Source: Aquila chrysaetos chrysaetos
Taxonomy: Eukaryota; Chordata; Aves; Accipitriformes; Accipitridae
DNA length: 64,000 nucleotides
Direction of reading: 5' to 3'
Assembly (NCBI RefSeq): GCF_900496995.4
Contig: NC_044006.1
Coordinates: 42,617,620 to 42,681,619 of the forward strand
Of the stretch, positions 1-11,342 are shown in pieces; position 1 is the stretch's first letter, and each line of letters starts with the position of its first letter. The translations under genes and the position numbers were made by a program. The notes beneath the pieces were generated by a model. The model saw only the letters and a list, made by a program, of their open reading frames with translations, made no database searches and was not told the origin of the DNA.

Positions 1-2220
1 CTTTAGAGGTTGTCCATATTTATCTACTTGTAATACTCAAAAATATTAGCCTTTCTACTAGTTAGAATCCAGATTAAACTGAAGTAACTGAAGTAACCAT
101 GACACCACGTGTATGTCAGTCCATTTTTCTGGTGTGTATATATATACAGATGTATTTTGGAGGAGACTTGGCAGGGATTATTTTCCTCACTGCTGCTGTT
201 CAAGAGATAGTAGACTGAGTGAATTTGGATGCTGCTGGAGTTCTGCAATCCAACATTTTGCCACTTGATGGCACCAGCAAAACGCTTAAATTTGATCAAA
301 CTACCGAGATTCTAGATTAAGATAATTTAAAGTGTAAATGTAAATTCTCCAAAAGCAGAAAATGAACAAGTTACACCTCTCATATTAGCATTGATAACTA
401 GAGCATATTAGAAACCTGAGAATAATTCTGCAACGATTTCTCAGTTATCTTTATAGGGCTGTGAGGCGCATTGTTTGACCCCACCACTCTCCCTTTAGCG
501 TCCCTTCAGGTGAGGTACCTTCTCCACATTTTGTGTAAACTCAGACACTCTAGAAAAGCAGGAGAGGTAATTGTAAACAGGCCACAGAAGCTACACAAGG
601 AAACCTGCAACCCTGCTCTTTGTAATCCACTGCTTTTTGCAGGCTTCTCTCTTTATTACCTCATTACAGCATGCAGCACAAGCAGGAGTGAGTGTGGTTA
701 ACCTACCAGAGTGTACGAGCCAAAACTAATTTTTACTGGGACACGTTATGGCCTTTGACTAGCAATGCACATTAGAGGCATTGGCTGTGCTGCTTCTGCA
801 GAATTTGATTACAAGCTACAATGAATAGCAAGTTTCCCTGTGAGTTTCTTCCTACAAGTTGCCTAAGCACTAAGTAACAAGAACTGGCCTGTGCACTTTT
901 GAAAGATAATGGAGCACTATTAAAATTGTTTTAAAACTAACATCCATGCAAAGTGGGCACTCTTATGTTGCTCGGTCAAGCTGGGTGGTTCTGTTTTATT
1001 ACCTAATCCATCCCCAGCAAAACTCCACCGACTGCAGTGGAATGATGCTGGGGAACAATTTGGTCCACTGTGACTTGCTAGTCAAGTAAGTGTCCTGTTA
1101 TGTGACATTTATGTTGGTATCCCTGAAACAGCAGAAACACAGATTGTGGACAAAAATTAAAAACTGCCCTTTGCATGGGGTAGCAAGCCTGCTGTGTTTT
1201 CAGTAATCCCTAAACTGGTCAATCTCAAATGCTTCTTGGTTAAGGATGCTCTGGGACCCATTCACTTCACAGCAAGAGCGTTCCTTGTGCCAGCTCCTTA
1301 CCAGAATGGATCATCCATGTACACAGGCTGAGGTGGAGATTGTGGCACCTTCCTGGGGATTTGCTTCCTTAAGAGGAAGCAACCAGGGACTGCTGGGACT
1401 CTGCCCTTGTGCTAGCTTTGTAAGGAGGAAGGAAGTTTTACACAAGAGTAGATCAAACTCTGCCCCTGTACGTACTGAAAAGTACATGACCTTGGACTCT
1501 GAATATTCAATCAACAGCACATTGATGTACTTTCTCCATTATTTTGCAGTCACACCTTAACCTGAAACGTGCTGGGTCTTTATGCTCTGTCCTAGTTTGA
1601 GCATTTTCTTTTCCCATAAGTTTGCATTTTCTTGGTCTTTGAAAGACTTTTAAATTGAAGGAAAGACTATATCCTTTAAAACAAAAAGTGAAACACACCA
1701 AAACAAATCTTCCACATTCATAGTCCAAAGTCCTTCAGAGCAAATATTCTTCCTGCTGTCAGGGACTATTAAGCAGTGACAGCCACATGGAACCTTTCCT
1801 GAAAAATACCCTCCAAGTGGTGCTCTGCAGGCCTACCTGGGAGCTAGTAACAGGCAGTTTATTTACCTTATAGCCTGTGAGGGCTCCTTTGAGCCATTAC
1901 TGTCTTTGTGGGAAATGAATTACCAGGCATTTGCAATAACTCTGTACACTTTCGTGGGACAACTATGCCTTTGCCTTAAGTATGTACACTACGTATCCTT
2001 ATGCTGTTTTGCACTAGAATGAATCACTGGGTTTGTGCAGATGTGCTTTTATAAGTGCATTAGCAGTGGACCACATACATATGCCCTCCCAGTTAAATGT
2101 ACTGGAGAAAAGTAGTTGTCTCCTCCCATCTAAAGGTGTAATAAGTTTACATCAAACAAGACTGCAAAAGCCTGAAACGCCTTGAAAAACACCTTTCAGC
2201 CATTGCCAAGAACCCTAGTT

Positions 2221-2244
2221 ATACACACACACACACACACACCC
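2221..2244. repeat. (CA)n microsatellite
   Basis: About ten consecutive AC dinucleotides followed by a short run of C. It is a simple tandem repeat and likely length-polymorphic. No function is implied. Confidence 0.9.
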
Positions 2245-3628
2245 CCCACATCAGGCTAGAGCATTTGCAGCTGTCTTTCGAAAGACAAGTCACACCAATG
2301 AGGTTTTCAGTGGGTTCAGTGACAGCACAGAATGAATGAAACCTGGCTTTTTTCCATGTGGATTTTAATCTGCTTTCACTGTTTATCACACCACACAGAC
2401 TTACATTCCTCTGGCTATCCCCCAGCTCCTCAACCCCTGGTGGTTCCCTAACCTGCAGCTCCCTGACCAAGCAGGTTTTAAGGTTAGGCAAGATAAGTGA
2501 TTGCCTCCCTTTGCAAGAATAAAAAGCTGCAGAGAAAGCCAATTTAGACATGTGAAACGTTTTATTCTCCAGTCATAATTTCTTTCCTATTAAAATTGGC
2601 AGAGTGATACATCTTATTCTCTTAATAATTTACTGAGTATGTGGGAAATTAACAGGAAAGAGCAGCAAAAACTTCTCTGGCCTGATCTAGAAAAGAAGCT
2701 GAAGGTCATCACCCCCCACACACTGCATCACTCTCAGGCCAACACCACACCTGAGAGAAGCAGCAGCTCTTCAGAGGCTCCTACCATGTGTCGAGTAGAA
2801 AAATAGTGGGAGCCTCATGAAAGTCACACAGATTCCAATATCTCTTTTATTACCATTACTGAACAAGTGTGTCTCTGCACCTAGTGCTCTGCAGGCGAAG
2901 CCAGTGCCTCCATAAGGATACTCTCTCTCACATGAAACTTGGTTTATGACTATTTTACCAAAAAGTGTTTGAAGAGTGCCCGCAGTGCGCTCATTGTTAG
3001 GGAAATGGGAGGATGTCCATATGGACCACTCCCTGGATTTGTTCTGGGGCTTTCCAAACTGGGAGCGTAAGTCCCTCCAGCTTGAGTCTGACGTCTTTTC
3101 AAGATACTGATAGACTCCATATTTTCTGTGGACTGAACATAAAGGGGCAGATAACAATACTGAGCAACTGTTTCTTGTGTAATACTGGCAGATGCCAGCA
3201 AAAGCCTACTAGAACTGCAGTGAAAGCATCTCAGTGACAAATTTGGAAAAGCTGCTATTCCTTTTTTGCTTTCCAGGCAGAGCTCTACCTTTCTATACTG
3301 CCATCCATTCTGGGTGGCTTCAGGCTTGATTATCCAGTTTGAGTGAGGAACACTCTAAACAACTTTCCACCTTTGAAAACGCAAAGTTTTGCTGGCTGTT
3401 ACAACCTGAGCTCACAAAGCTTCTCTAAATCATGGTAGTCATGAAAATGCATGTTCATCCTTATTTTATAGCTGCCTTAAGTTTAGATGTTATAATGAAA
3501 AGTGCTCTACAAAGGTACTTAAGTAGTTCTGCCAGCCACAGCACAAAGCAGACTGACTCTCCTTATTTATGCATATTTGTATCGGTAATATGTCCAATGA
3601 ATGCAACGAAGAATGTAAAAATTCCCAT

Positions 3629-3751
3629 GTAACACAATGTGAATGGAAATGGAAATTGAAAATACTTCTTAGTGTTTATTTTCAATTCATATTGTGTTAC
3701 AATTGTAATTGTAATATGCAACTGCAACTGTAATAAACACTAAGAAGTATT
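3629..3751. repeat. Two interleaved inverted repeats
   Basis: Arm A1 (3629-3648) is complementary to arm A2 (3681-3700) at 18 of 20 positions. Arm B1 (3661-3680) is perfectly complementary over 20 bases to arm B2 (3732-3751). The order A1-B1-A2-B2 is interleaved, so the two hairpins cannot form together as a simple stem. It lacks the terminal structure of a known transposon. A local template-switch replication error that inserted an inverted copy would produce this pattern. Confidence 0.8.
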
Positions 3752-5475
3752 CTCCTTCACATCTACAGCACCAGTAGACATACAGCACCAATTCTCACCG
3801 TAGAAATGGAAAATCAATTAAAAGTATCTGTGGAATAAACTTTTAAAGATTGCTATTCTGTAAGTATGGCTATTTCTGTAAAAGCTTTCCATTTTCAAGA
3901 CTGACACAAAGTTTGAATCAGAGTCCCAGGTCATTATGATTGTAACACTATACAAATGGTTTTCAGAATCCTACACTTCAAGTCCTGTTATCTGTGTAGC
4001 ATCACACATTAAAAGTAGATCTTTTGTTCAGCTCAGTTGAGGCATGAGTTATGCTGGCACAGTAATTTGTGAGATATCACACTTCATGTTGATTGCACTG
4101 AGTCCCATAGCATCACAGCACAGATTTCACAATGAAATGCATGACTTCTATCTGTTGTATCAGAACGTGTGAACAAAATTGACCTGGCACTTGAAGTTTA
4201 TCTCAAAACACCCATCTCAGTATGGAAAGAAATAAGCACAGGGCTGTATTTAAATTCTTTGAGCAAGGGGGCATATTTCCTCTTTGTAACTGTGCAACAC
4301 CTACTTTTATGGAGACTTATTCAATGATGGAGTGGCCAAGTTGCAGCTCTTGAGTCACAGGTGACTTGAAAAGAGCTTGGGTGCAGCTCCTATGCCATGG
4401 CTATGTCATTAACCAGGCTACTGAGCAATCCCCAGCTGTGGAAGAGAGTTCCCACAGGAACTGCTGAGGCTGAAATGATGGTGTCCCCATGGGGCCTATT
4501 AACATCCCACAGGGCTCTGTCCTCAAGCTGATCAAGGAGAGGAGCCCTGAGAAGTTATCACTATCTCCTGCATGGGAATAAATCTGGGACATCCCTCTCC
4601 TCACTGAGAAAAACAAGGGGGTTTAGCTATATGAAGATTTTGGTGTATGGCTTGTAGAATCAAGAAACTTTGTGTGATCACTGTGCAAACAATAAAGCTT
4701 TAAAAATGGCTATCATCAGATAACATCTCCTACCCATATACGGTGAAGACTTTCAAGCAAGACCTGGTAAGTAAGCCTTTCTCATGAAATACATGGGATT
4801 TTGGAGCTCCAGGACAACCACTTAGATTAGTCCAGTAATACTGTATATTTTAGGCTTTTTTTTTTTTCATTATACCACAAAGAACCATTAAGCAAATTAA
4901 TTATTTTTTTAATCAGATATCTTTCTGACTTGGCACAATAGCCAAGAGACTCTTAGCTAGACTCAGTGATGAAATTCTTTCCCTTTAAAGTTAGTGTTTT
5001 CTTTTGATTGCTTTTTTTAAAAAAACTTATTTGAAGTACAAAATAAGTCTCCATGGTAATATATAGATAATTTATCAGCATGGAATGAATAAGTATTTTC
5101 TCTACAAGCATAAACAGGATATGTTTTTTGTTTTGCATTACTGATAAAAGGATTTATTTTTACTGATAGCACATACCATTGTTAATTAATACAGAGCTTA
5201 TTACACAAAAGGGTTAGAGGCTAGATTTTTTCCTCACTCCTTTTAAAAAGACATTCTACACATCACTTGTTCCCAGTGTCTTTTCAGTCTTGGGCACCTG
5301 GCAACACAAAACATTCCTCATGTAGTGAGTGGTATCAGTAAGAATATTATCTGCACTGCTTACACATTGATTTGTCCTTAATGTATATTGATTGCACTGA
5401 TTGAGATAAAGTGTGGGAGGTGCAAATGAACATGGGTCACTTCATGTAACTTATTATTTTTCTTCCCCAATATAG

Positions 5476-5505
5476 GCTTCATAAACCACCAGATAGTTTG
5501 GCTAA
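5476..5505 (+). CDS. SPMIP4: SPMIP4 internal 30-nt microexon
   Basis: A 30-base exon bounded by a TATAG acceptor and a strong GTAAGT donor. After one base that completes the previous codon it reads LHKPPDSLA, and its last two bases join the next exon to complete a lysine codon. The joined peptide LHKPPDSLAKLLCLPFP aligns column by column with the human C7orf31/SPMIP4 segment around KPPNST...CLPYP, recalled from memory. SPMIP4 belongs to the microtubule inner proteins of the sperm flagellum, which line the inside of axonemal doublets. The exon is too short to detect from an open frame alone; the call rests on the splice sites, the phase match with 6621 and the alignment. The exon before it was not found. 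Confidence 0.75.
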
Positions 5506-6620
5506 GTAAGTACATTTCACCTATATTATATCTTATCTTTCCTTAATGAAACAAAAAGGCAGGTTGTTCCTCTTACAGCCATAACTGCACAGTGCAGGTT
5601 CCTTGGCAATAAGCAGCAGCAACGCTCCTAGGCAAAAAATCTCTCTCGAATGAAGCATGTAATGATAGGTTTAGCAGGTTAGCAGTATTTGCCTAGCACA
5701 CCCACTCTCCTAACCAATACTGATCTTGCTGACTTGCCTATGGGCTAATTGGGTTTTCTTGACTGTGTTGTTCATGGCCTCTTTACCTAATGTGAACTAA
5801 AGTGTTTGGGAGCACCCAGCAAGCACAGCTAAGGGATCTAGAGTATGTATAAAGCAGATTTATGAGAGAGAAGCCTCAGAAAAGCCCAGCTTGACAAGAC
5901 ATCTCGTTATGTCATGATGTACAGCCTCAGGAATGGGATGAATTTGGCTCCTGTATAAGGTTGTGACATTGCTTTATACAGCAACTGGGGAAAAGTGTTT
6001 GCTCTCAGTAAGCTGCTGCATGCAGCTGTGGTAAAGTTTAGAAGAATCCAAACAGGGTGCTAGTCTCTCTTACTGGAATAAACCACTGCTTTCATTTTCC
6101 TCAGAAGATTTCAGGACTCCCCTGATTTTAATAAGTTTTTTAATTATTCTATCATGAAAAACTGAAAGCTGAAAAGAACAGCTACAGGAACATGGGCACT
6201 CCATGAAATCCCGGTTCTCAGTATCCCATAAAACTCTCCAGTTTAGCTTTACCCTCCTTCCTCCCAGAAATAAACATCTTCTTAGAGGCAAATTTTGATT
6301 TCACAAGCACAAACTCAGTTACTATTACCTGGAGCTGTGCAAGAATCAGAAGTCCACATTTTCCTTCCCTTAAGCCACATAAAAGTAAATGTGAATTGGT
6401 ATGACTGGTTATGTACAAAAGCTGCAAGGGAATCTTCATTGTGAATTCTTTGCATGGTGCAAGCAAGAGGGGATTAAAGAACTAAGATACTGCCTTTCTG
6501 ATTCTCACATCTCTCCCAGTTCTTGCAAAGTTATATTTAATGCTAAAACTCTGTGAAATGCGAAATAAGGAAATTTTCTTTCTTTCTTTCCTTCTTCCTG
6601 ACAACTCAAACCAACCCAAG
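5506..6620 (+). other. SPMIP4 intron
   Basis: AT-rich interval between two phase-compatible exons. It ends in a long pyrimidine tract made largely of TTTC units (about 6573-6600) followed by a CAAG acceptor at 6617-6620. I see no other feature in it. Confidence 0.65.
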
Positions 6621-6805
6621 ACTACTATGCCTGCCATTTCCCACCTCTCATCCCTATCAGACACACATCTCTACGTATGCCATGATCCCAAACTTCAGAT
6701 CACATGAGGATTTAGACACTGCGATTGATGCAAGCAGTCATCAGCCTTTCCATTCCAATATCCCTACCAAGGCTTTTGATGTGGTTGTTCTGAGAAAGAC
6801 CAGAG
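6621..6805 (+). CDS. SPMIP4: SPMIP4 internal exon (HPYQTHI...PTKAFD)
   Basis: A 185-base exon with one leading base, 61 codons and one trailing base. The translation contains CLPFPTSHPYQTHI, AMIPNF, EDL, HQPF, IPTKAFD and VLRKTR. These match in order the human SPMIP4 segment with HPYHTHI, AMFPTF, EDLYTGI, QQPF, VPTKAYD and VLKTRG. The acceptor is the CAAG at 6617-6620 downstream of a pyrimidine tract. The donor is AGAG followed by GTAAGA at 6806. Its final G pairs with GT of the next exon to make the glycine before NPYR. The first part of the frame upstream of 6621 also stays open but reads through the pyrimidine tract and is intronic. The reading frame shows no damage here. Confidence 0.88.
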
Positions 6806-9064
6806 GTAAGACAGCACTCTGTTGGTTTACCATTTATTCTTGAAACTTACTTAGAAACACTACTGAAGTCATGACTCTTTCCTACTGAAGCTTAACAGAG
6901 CCACAATCTGAATGTATCACTGGTTAAGCTAAGCATCTTGGCTTAAATTAGAGCTCTATGTGCTGATAGTTGCAGCCTCCATGGAGGATACCTCAGCATT
7001 GAGAATGATGAATAAACCTGACTCATGTGAACACCTTGTAGCCTCAGAAACCAACAGAGCTATTAACATAGCTGCTAATCCCCACAAAAGCAAGATGGAT
7101 CATTTAGTGTATCACCTGGTATCTTCTGTCAGACAAATAATTCTTCACAGTCCAAAATGGTGGAAGAGAAAGGAAAAAAATGCATCAGTGGGATCAAAAC
7201 CTAGCAATTTGGGACCCTAGTCATGCCTGCTATACCTTTGCTAAGGACAACAGAGATACCCCTGAAATAAGAGCTGAATGATTTAAAAGATTTTATCACT
7301 ACACAGATGGTAGAACAAGGTCCAGTGAGAAAAAGTAATTCTTCTTATCCCTTACGAAGACTGAGATGAAGTCCTAGACATTATTTACAGAAAAAAATTA
7401 TTAAACATAATTTACAGTGTAAGCCATCATGAGGTATTTGTTTTTAACCCCAGCAGCATTTTACCCTGAGAGTTTTTTACATAATGTATTGGAGGAAAAG
7501 GGCATGAAATTTTTGTTTTATTCTGCTCTTCCCTGGAGGTGTTGTCCTACATTGGGATTTTGACAGGTTCTTCGTTTTGTAAGACTTTAAAGATCACTTG
7601 CATGAACTGATGACGAGTCCTTGGCAGCTGCTGACCACACAGGGTGATGGGGAATTTGGGACAGGAGAAAGCCAGCACCTCTGTGTGCCATGGCAGTGCC
7701 TGCCAGGAAGGGTTTGGCAATAACTGTGTGAAACAGAAAAAGCATACACTGGCATGGATAAGAAGCTTTTCAGCAGAGTAAAAGCTGATAATGTTAAGTA
7801 AGAGGTCCATTTGCATTAATTAGCTGCCATTCCCAGTCATCAGCACAGTGCTGTACAGTCATGTATATAATTGGGTACATGAGCCATTTTTAGTGAAGTA
7901 TTTGATCATCCAAACCCAAAATCTTTCCACAGAATATGTAGTGCTAGGAGTAGTCATTTTTAGTCAGTTTTCATTGATCATTGGTCAATTTAAGAAACAC
8001 TAATCATGTATGGAAGTGGGCATACAAAGCCTATTTTTGCACAACAGGAGGATCATCGGAGGCCAAGACCTATTTCCAGCAAAGCTTAGCAGGTTCAGAA
8101 TTACTAAGGGGCCAGCTACCACTGGCACTTAGAAAATACTTTAACTTCATTTGCTGTTCCCTCCATATGTTTTGACTTCCTCTGAGATCAGGACACGCCA
8201 GTTCTCAGTGACTGAAGGAGAAATCTCTGGTTAACTACTGATAACCCAGACCACACTCAGGTGACTTTTACCACTGGAAGGTTGTATTTAAAAGCTTTGT
8301 GCCTTTTCTGCATCTCACCTTTACAAAACTCAGAGTAGCTATTATGTAGTTAATGCTGACACTATCTCTGTGAAGTAAATAGGGAAACGGAGGCAGAAAG
8401 ATTGGAGAGAAAAAGCAGTGATAGAACCAGGTTTGGAAATTAAGCTCTTCCAAGCATGCACTGCAGTTTCACTTTTGCAAGACATCTAGTAGCATTCAGT
8501 TATTCCTCTGATGGTCACATTATGAGTACAGAGCCAGCTTCAAAATTCATCAAGCTTTATTGTTTGTTGTTGCTGTTTGTAAAAATCATGCACATAAAAT
8601 GCAATAAGAATCTTCCCTGCTGGTGGGTGAAACCATCTAGAGCTCCTGCAATTGGCCATGGGCAGATGACCTTCTGCAGAGACAGCTTTATCTGGTATAA
8701 GATCCTGCCCTCAGCTGCTTGTCACCACCTCTCTGCCCAAGACAACTAGCCTTGCAGATCTGGTGGTGCAGATAATCACATTGAGTGCTTCTAAAAAGAC
8801 AGCTGGGTTAACTTACACTGATTAAATGGGTGATCTGATCTAACTTTGCTGATTTTGTACCGAAAGAGTGAAGATGAGTTCTGTCTGCAAATCTATGAGG
8901 TCAGTCTCCCAAGGTAGAAGAAACAGCAGCAGCAGCTCACAGAACCTCTTCCACCAGCACAGCTGCCTGTATAGTGAGCATATGTCTACAGCTTAAAATG
9001 CAGATCCTCCTGTCATTCTGATCAATGGTGTTCCATTACAACATGTTAAATATTTCCCCTGTAG
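6806..9064 (+). other. SPMIP4 intron
   Basis: About 2.26 kb between two exons whose phases match. I see no repeat family or RNA gene. Open frames in it, such as 6960-7220, are short and match nothing I know. Confidence 0.65.
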
Positions 9065-9153
9065 GTAATCCATACAGGCATGAAGTTGTCCGTATTCCCT
9101 CTGACTCCCAGAAGAAGGCTGTACACTGGCCGGGACAGCACACATACTTCCAA
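9065..9153 (+). CDS. SPMIP4: SPMIP4 exon with non-canonical donor
   Basis: An 89-base exon with two leading bases and 29 codons, after a CCCTGTAG acceptor. The translation NPYRHEVVRIPSDSQKK then WPGQHTYFQ matches human NPYRYELIDIPMDSKKK, WPGQ and VYYD. The next exon (10880) begins LPKFAEE, which continues the human alignment (FPRGVEK) without a gap if this exon ends exactly after CAA at 9153. The two bases that follow are GG, not GT. A GT is present four bases later (9158), but using it shifts the frame and gives a stop within three codons of the next exon. The exon body is well conserved; the 3' boundary is the anomaly. Confidence 0.78.
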
Positions 9154-9303
9154 GGACGTAGTTCATATGGAAAAAGAGCAAAATGCCCTTTTTTGTTTGT
9201 TTGTTTTTTTAATCAAACTTCTCTGCATCTCTTTCATGGGAGACATTTCTACACCGAGAGCTCCTGTACTGTTCCAAACACTTGCAGGCTATGAATTAGG
9301 TAT

Positions 9304-9892
9304 CATGCTGTCCTAGTTTCAGCTGAGATAGAGTTAACTGTCTTCCTAGTAGCTGGTACAGTGCTATGGTTTGAGTTCAGTATGTGAAGAATGTTGATAA
9401 CACTGATGTTTTCAGTTGTTGCCAGTAGTGTTTAGACTAATGTCAAGGATTTTTCAGCTTCTCATGCCCAGCCAGCGAGAAAGCTGGAGGGGCACAAGAA
9501 GTTGGCACAGGACACAGCCAGGGCAGCTGACCCAAACTGGCCAACAGGGTATTCCATACCATGGGACGTCATGTCTAGTATAGGAACTGGGAAGGGGGGG
9601 CGGGGAATCGCCGCTCTGGGACTTGCTGGGTGCCGGTCAGCAGGTGGTGAGCAATTGCACTGCGCATCATTTGTACATTCCAATCCTTTCATTATTGCTG
9701 TTGTCATTTTATTAGTGTTATCATTATCATTATTAGTTTCTTCTTTTCTGTTCTATTAAACTGTTCTTATCTCAACCCATGGGTTTTGCTTCTTTTTCCT
9801 GATTTTCTCCCCCATCCCACTGGGTGGGGGGGGAGTGAGTGAGCGGCTGCGTGGTGCTTAGTTGCTGGCTGGGGTTAAACCACAACACATGC
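9304..9892 (+). mobile_element. Complete solo LTR with 5-bp target duplication
   Basis: A 579-base LTR at 9309-9887 starts TGTCCTAGTTTCAGC, ends ACAACA, and is flanked by the 5-base direct repeat CATGC (9304-9308 and 9888-9892). It carries an ATTAAA polyadenylation signal at 9755-9760, which gives it a sense orientation relative to SPMIP4. A 5-base duplication fits ERVL-type avian elements; I recall this LTR family as widespread in birds but cannot name the subfamily. There is no internal retroviral region, so it is a solo LTR left by recombination. It lies in the intron between 9153 and 10880. An 85-codon open frame within it (9502-9759) is part of the LTR and not a gene. Confidence 0.92.
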
Positions 9893-10879
9893 ATACAAAG
9901 AGTGAAAAGCTTTAGAGACAGTTTTCAACCACCTCAGCAATATATAAACAAGATCAGAAGCTAGCAAGCTGTCCTGTCACTGAAGTCCTTTAAGTACTAA
10001 CTAGCTCTCCTAGGACCTAGCCAAGTAGCTCTGGAGATAAGAACAACAACAAGAAGAAGCAATAATAGCTGCTGACCATACATTTGGTGGGGGTAGGGCT
10101 TGATTCAGAAGCCCAGATTACACTCTGCAGCCCTTCAAAGAAATGAGTTTGGGCAGCAGTAGACCTTTGCTCCTCCTTACCTCTCCACAAGTCCTGCCAA
10201 CATACCAACAGGCTGGTGTCTCTATTTCCATGTCTTCAAGAAAACAGATGTCCTCTTTGTGGATGGTCTTTGACTCCAACCTTGCCTTCCCCAGTATAAT
10301 GATGGAGACTGGGCTGGTCCATAAAACGGAAGAGTGAATTTGTTCATGAATGATCACGTTTCTACTATTCTTCAGCTTGGCTAAACACTAGTTCTCTTCC
10401 CAAAGGGATGTAGCCTGAAGTTTCATGACAGATGAAAGTCATGAATAGTGTAGAAAAAAATAGCGGTGAACAAAGAAAGATACAGCCTTTGTAGACACAC
10501 AGTCTTACAGATGTGACAAGGGAAACAGTAAGTGGCAGTCCATTTTAAAGCAGTCTATAATTGTGACTACAAAAGAAAGCTTATATAGCATGTAATGTTC
10601 TGTCTAGGTGTGGCTACCATGGAGAACTTGATTCTAAGTTATTTGAATTGAGTTCAGCTGAATTGTGTACCTGTTGAATCTTCCACTTCAGTAGTAATAC
10701 TGTACTGACTACTGAAGACATTCTTCCACCACATTTTTACTTTTATTAGCATTTACTAAACAGATAACTGGGGGAGGGGAGGGTGACGTGACACGTGTTA
10801 TTTCAAACCTTTAAAATAGTCTTTTCTATCCAGCACACATATTTGGTTTATACCTTACCTATTTCTTCTTACCCTTCAG
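9893..10879 (+). other. SPMIP4 intron after the LTR
   Basis: About 1 kb of intron between the LTR and the next exon. Two overlapping open frames on opposite strands (10118-10357) show no conservation that I recognise. The end carries a pyrimidine-rich TTTCTTCTTACCCTTCAG acceptor. Confidence 0.6.
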
Positions 10880-11052
10880 CTTCCTAAGTTTGCTGAAGAA
10901 AGGGGTCAAATATGCTATTCAAATCCACCAAAGATAGTGGCCCCCAACTCCACTGTTAAAGAGCTAGAATATAACCTCTCTCCAAGAACAACCAATATGC
11001 TACGAAACACTGAAAGAGTTCTGGGGATCACAACAGAGTTCGGACTTCAGAG
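10880..11052 (+). CDS. SPMIP4: SPMIP4 internal exon (LPKFAEE...TEFGLQ)
   Basis: A 173-base exon of 57 codons plus two bases. It starts after the CCCTTCAG acceptor and ends at CAGAG with donor GTAAGC. The translation includes LPKFAEERGQICYSNPPK, IVAPNSTV, NMLRNTERV and TEFGLQ. This aligns with the human segment FPRGVEKNKP, YPKPPKTFAPN, NIQRNLERS and HDFTGLG. Both splice sites look good and there is no in-frame stop. The trailing AG pairs with a single T in the exon at 11275 to make serine. Confidence 0.87.
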
Positions 11053-11274
11053 GTAAGCATTTTTCATTAAATTAATTTACTTGGGATAGCAATGAAAGAT
11101 CACAAACTGTTAGCCTCCAAATTTCTCAAAGAAATTCATTTTTTGTCATTTAGTAACAAAGGCCACACAAACTGTAAATTATCTGAGGTTTTTCTGGGGG
11201 ACTGTGCATTGATTTTGATTTTCCTAACCAATAAAAATGTGTGACAATAAAATACGTCACCATTAAGGAAGCAG
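11053..11274 (+). other. Short SPMIP4 intron
   Basis: A 222-base intron with a normal donor (GTAAGC) and an unusually weak acceptor. The bases before the AG at 11273-11274 are purine-rich and there is no clear pyrimidine tract. The call depends on the homology of the exon that follows. Confidence 0.6.
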
Positions 11275-11342
11275 TCCCACAAGTCCCTTTATCCTGGGTA
11301 ACTATTACATGAAAGCAGTTGGCAGATTAACTGGAGAACTAG
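11275..11342 (+). CDS. SPMIP4: SPMIP4 small internal exon
   Basis: A 68-base exon with one base, 22 codons and one base, ending CTAG before donor GTGAGG. The translation PTSPFILGNYYMKAVGRL then TGEL aligns with human PMDPLELDDYHEKMVAEL and TRKI. Matches include both prolines, the leucine, the tyrosine, the lysine, the valine and the LT pair. Entry phase fits the previous exon and exit phase fits the terminal exon at 13420. The match is moderate and the acceptor is weak, so the exon is probable, not certain. The open frame continues past 11342 to about 11458, but that extension has no resemblance to the human protein. Confidence 0.7.

Larger units (their letters stand above)
1..5475. other. 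Upstream part of SPMIP4: intron or unresolved
   Basis: AT-rich sequence with no exon that I can support. Because the first SPMIP4 exon recognised starts at 5476 and encodes an internal part of the protein, most of this stretch is probably intron of that gene. I looked for the preceding segment of the human protein (the part with the residues FYYLTQ) and did not find a convincing match, so the N-terminal exons are either beyond the left edge or too diverged for me to see. It contains a CA microsatellite and a cluster of inverted repeats, listed separately. Confidence 0.5.

Noticed and set aside
471-701. Possible upstream SPMIP4 exon containing LYYLIT
   Set aside because: Only a three- or four-residue likeness to human FYYLTQ, no fitting donor phase, and the rest of the segment does not align.
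9462-9759. Open frames of 81-85 codons on both strands
   Set aside because: They lie wholly within the solo LTR and do not resemble retroviral proteins.
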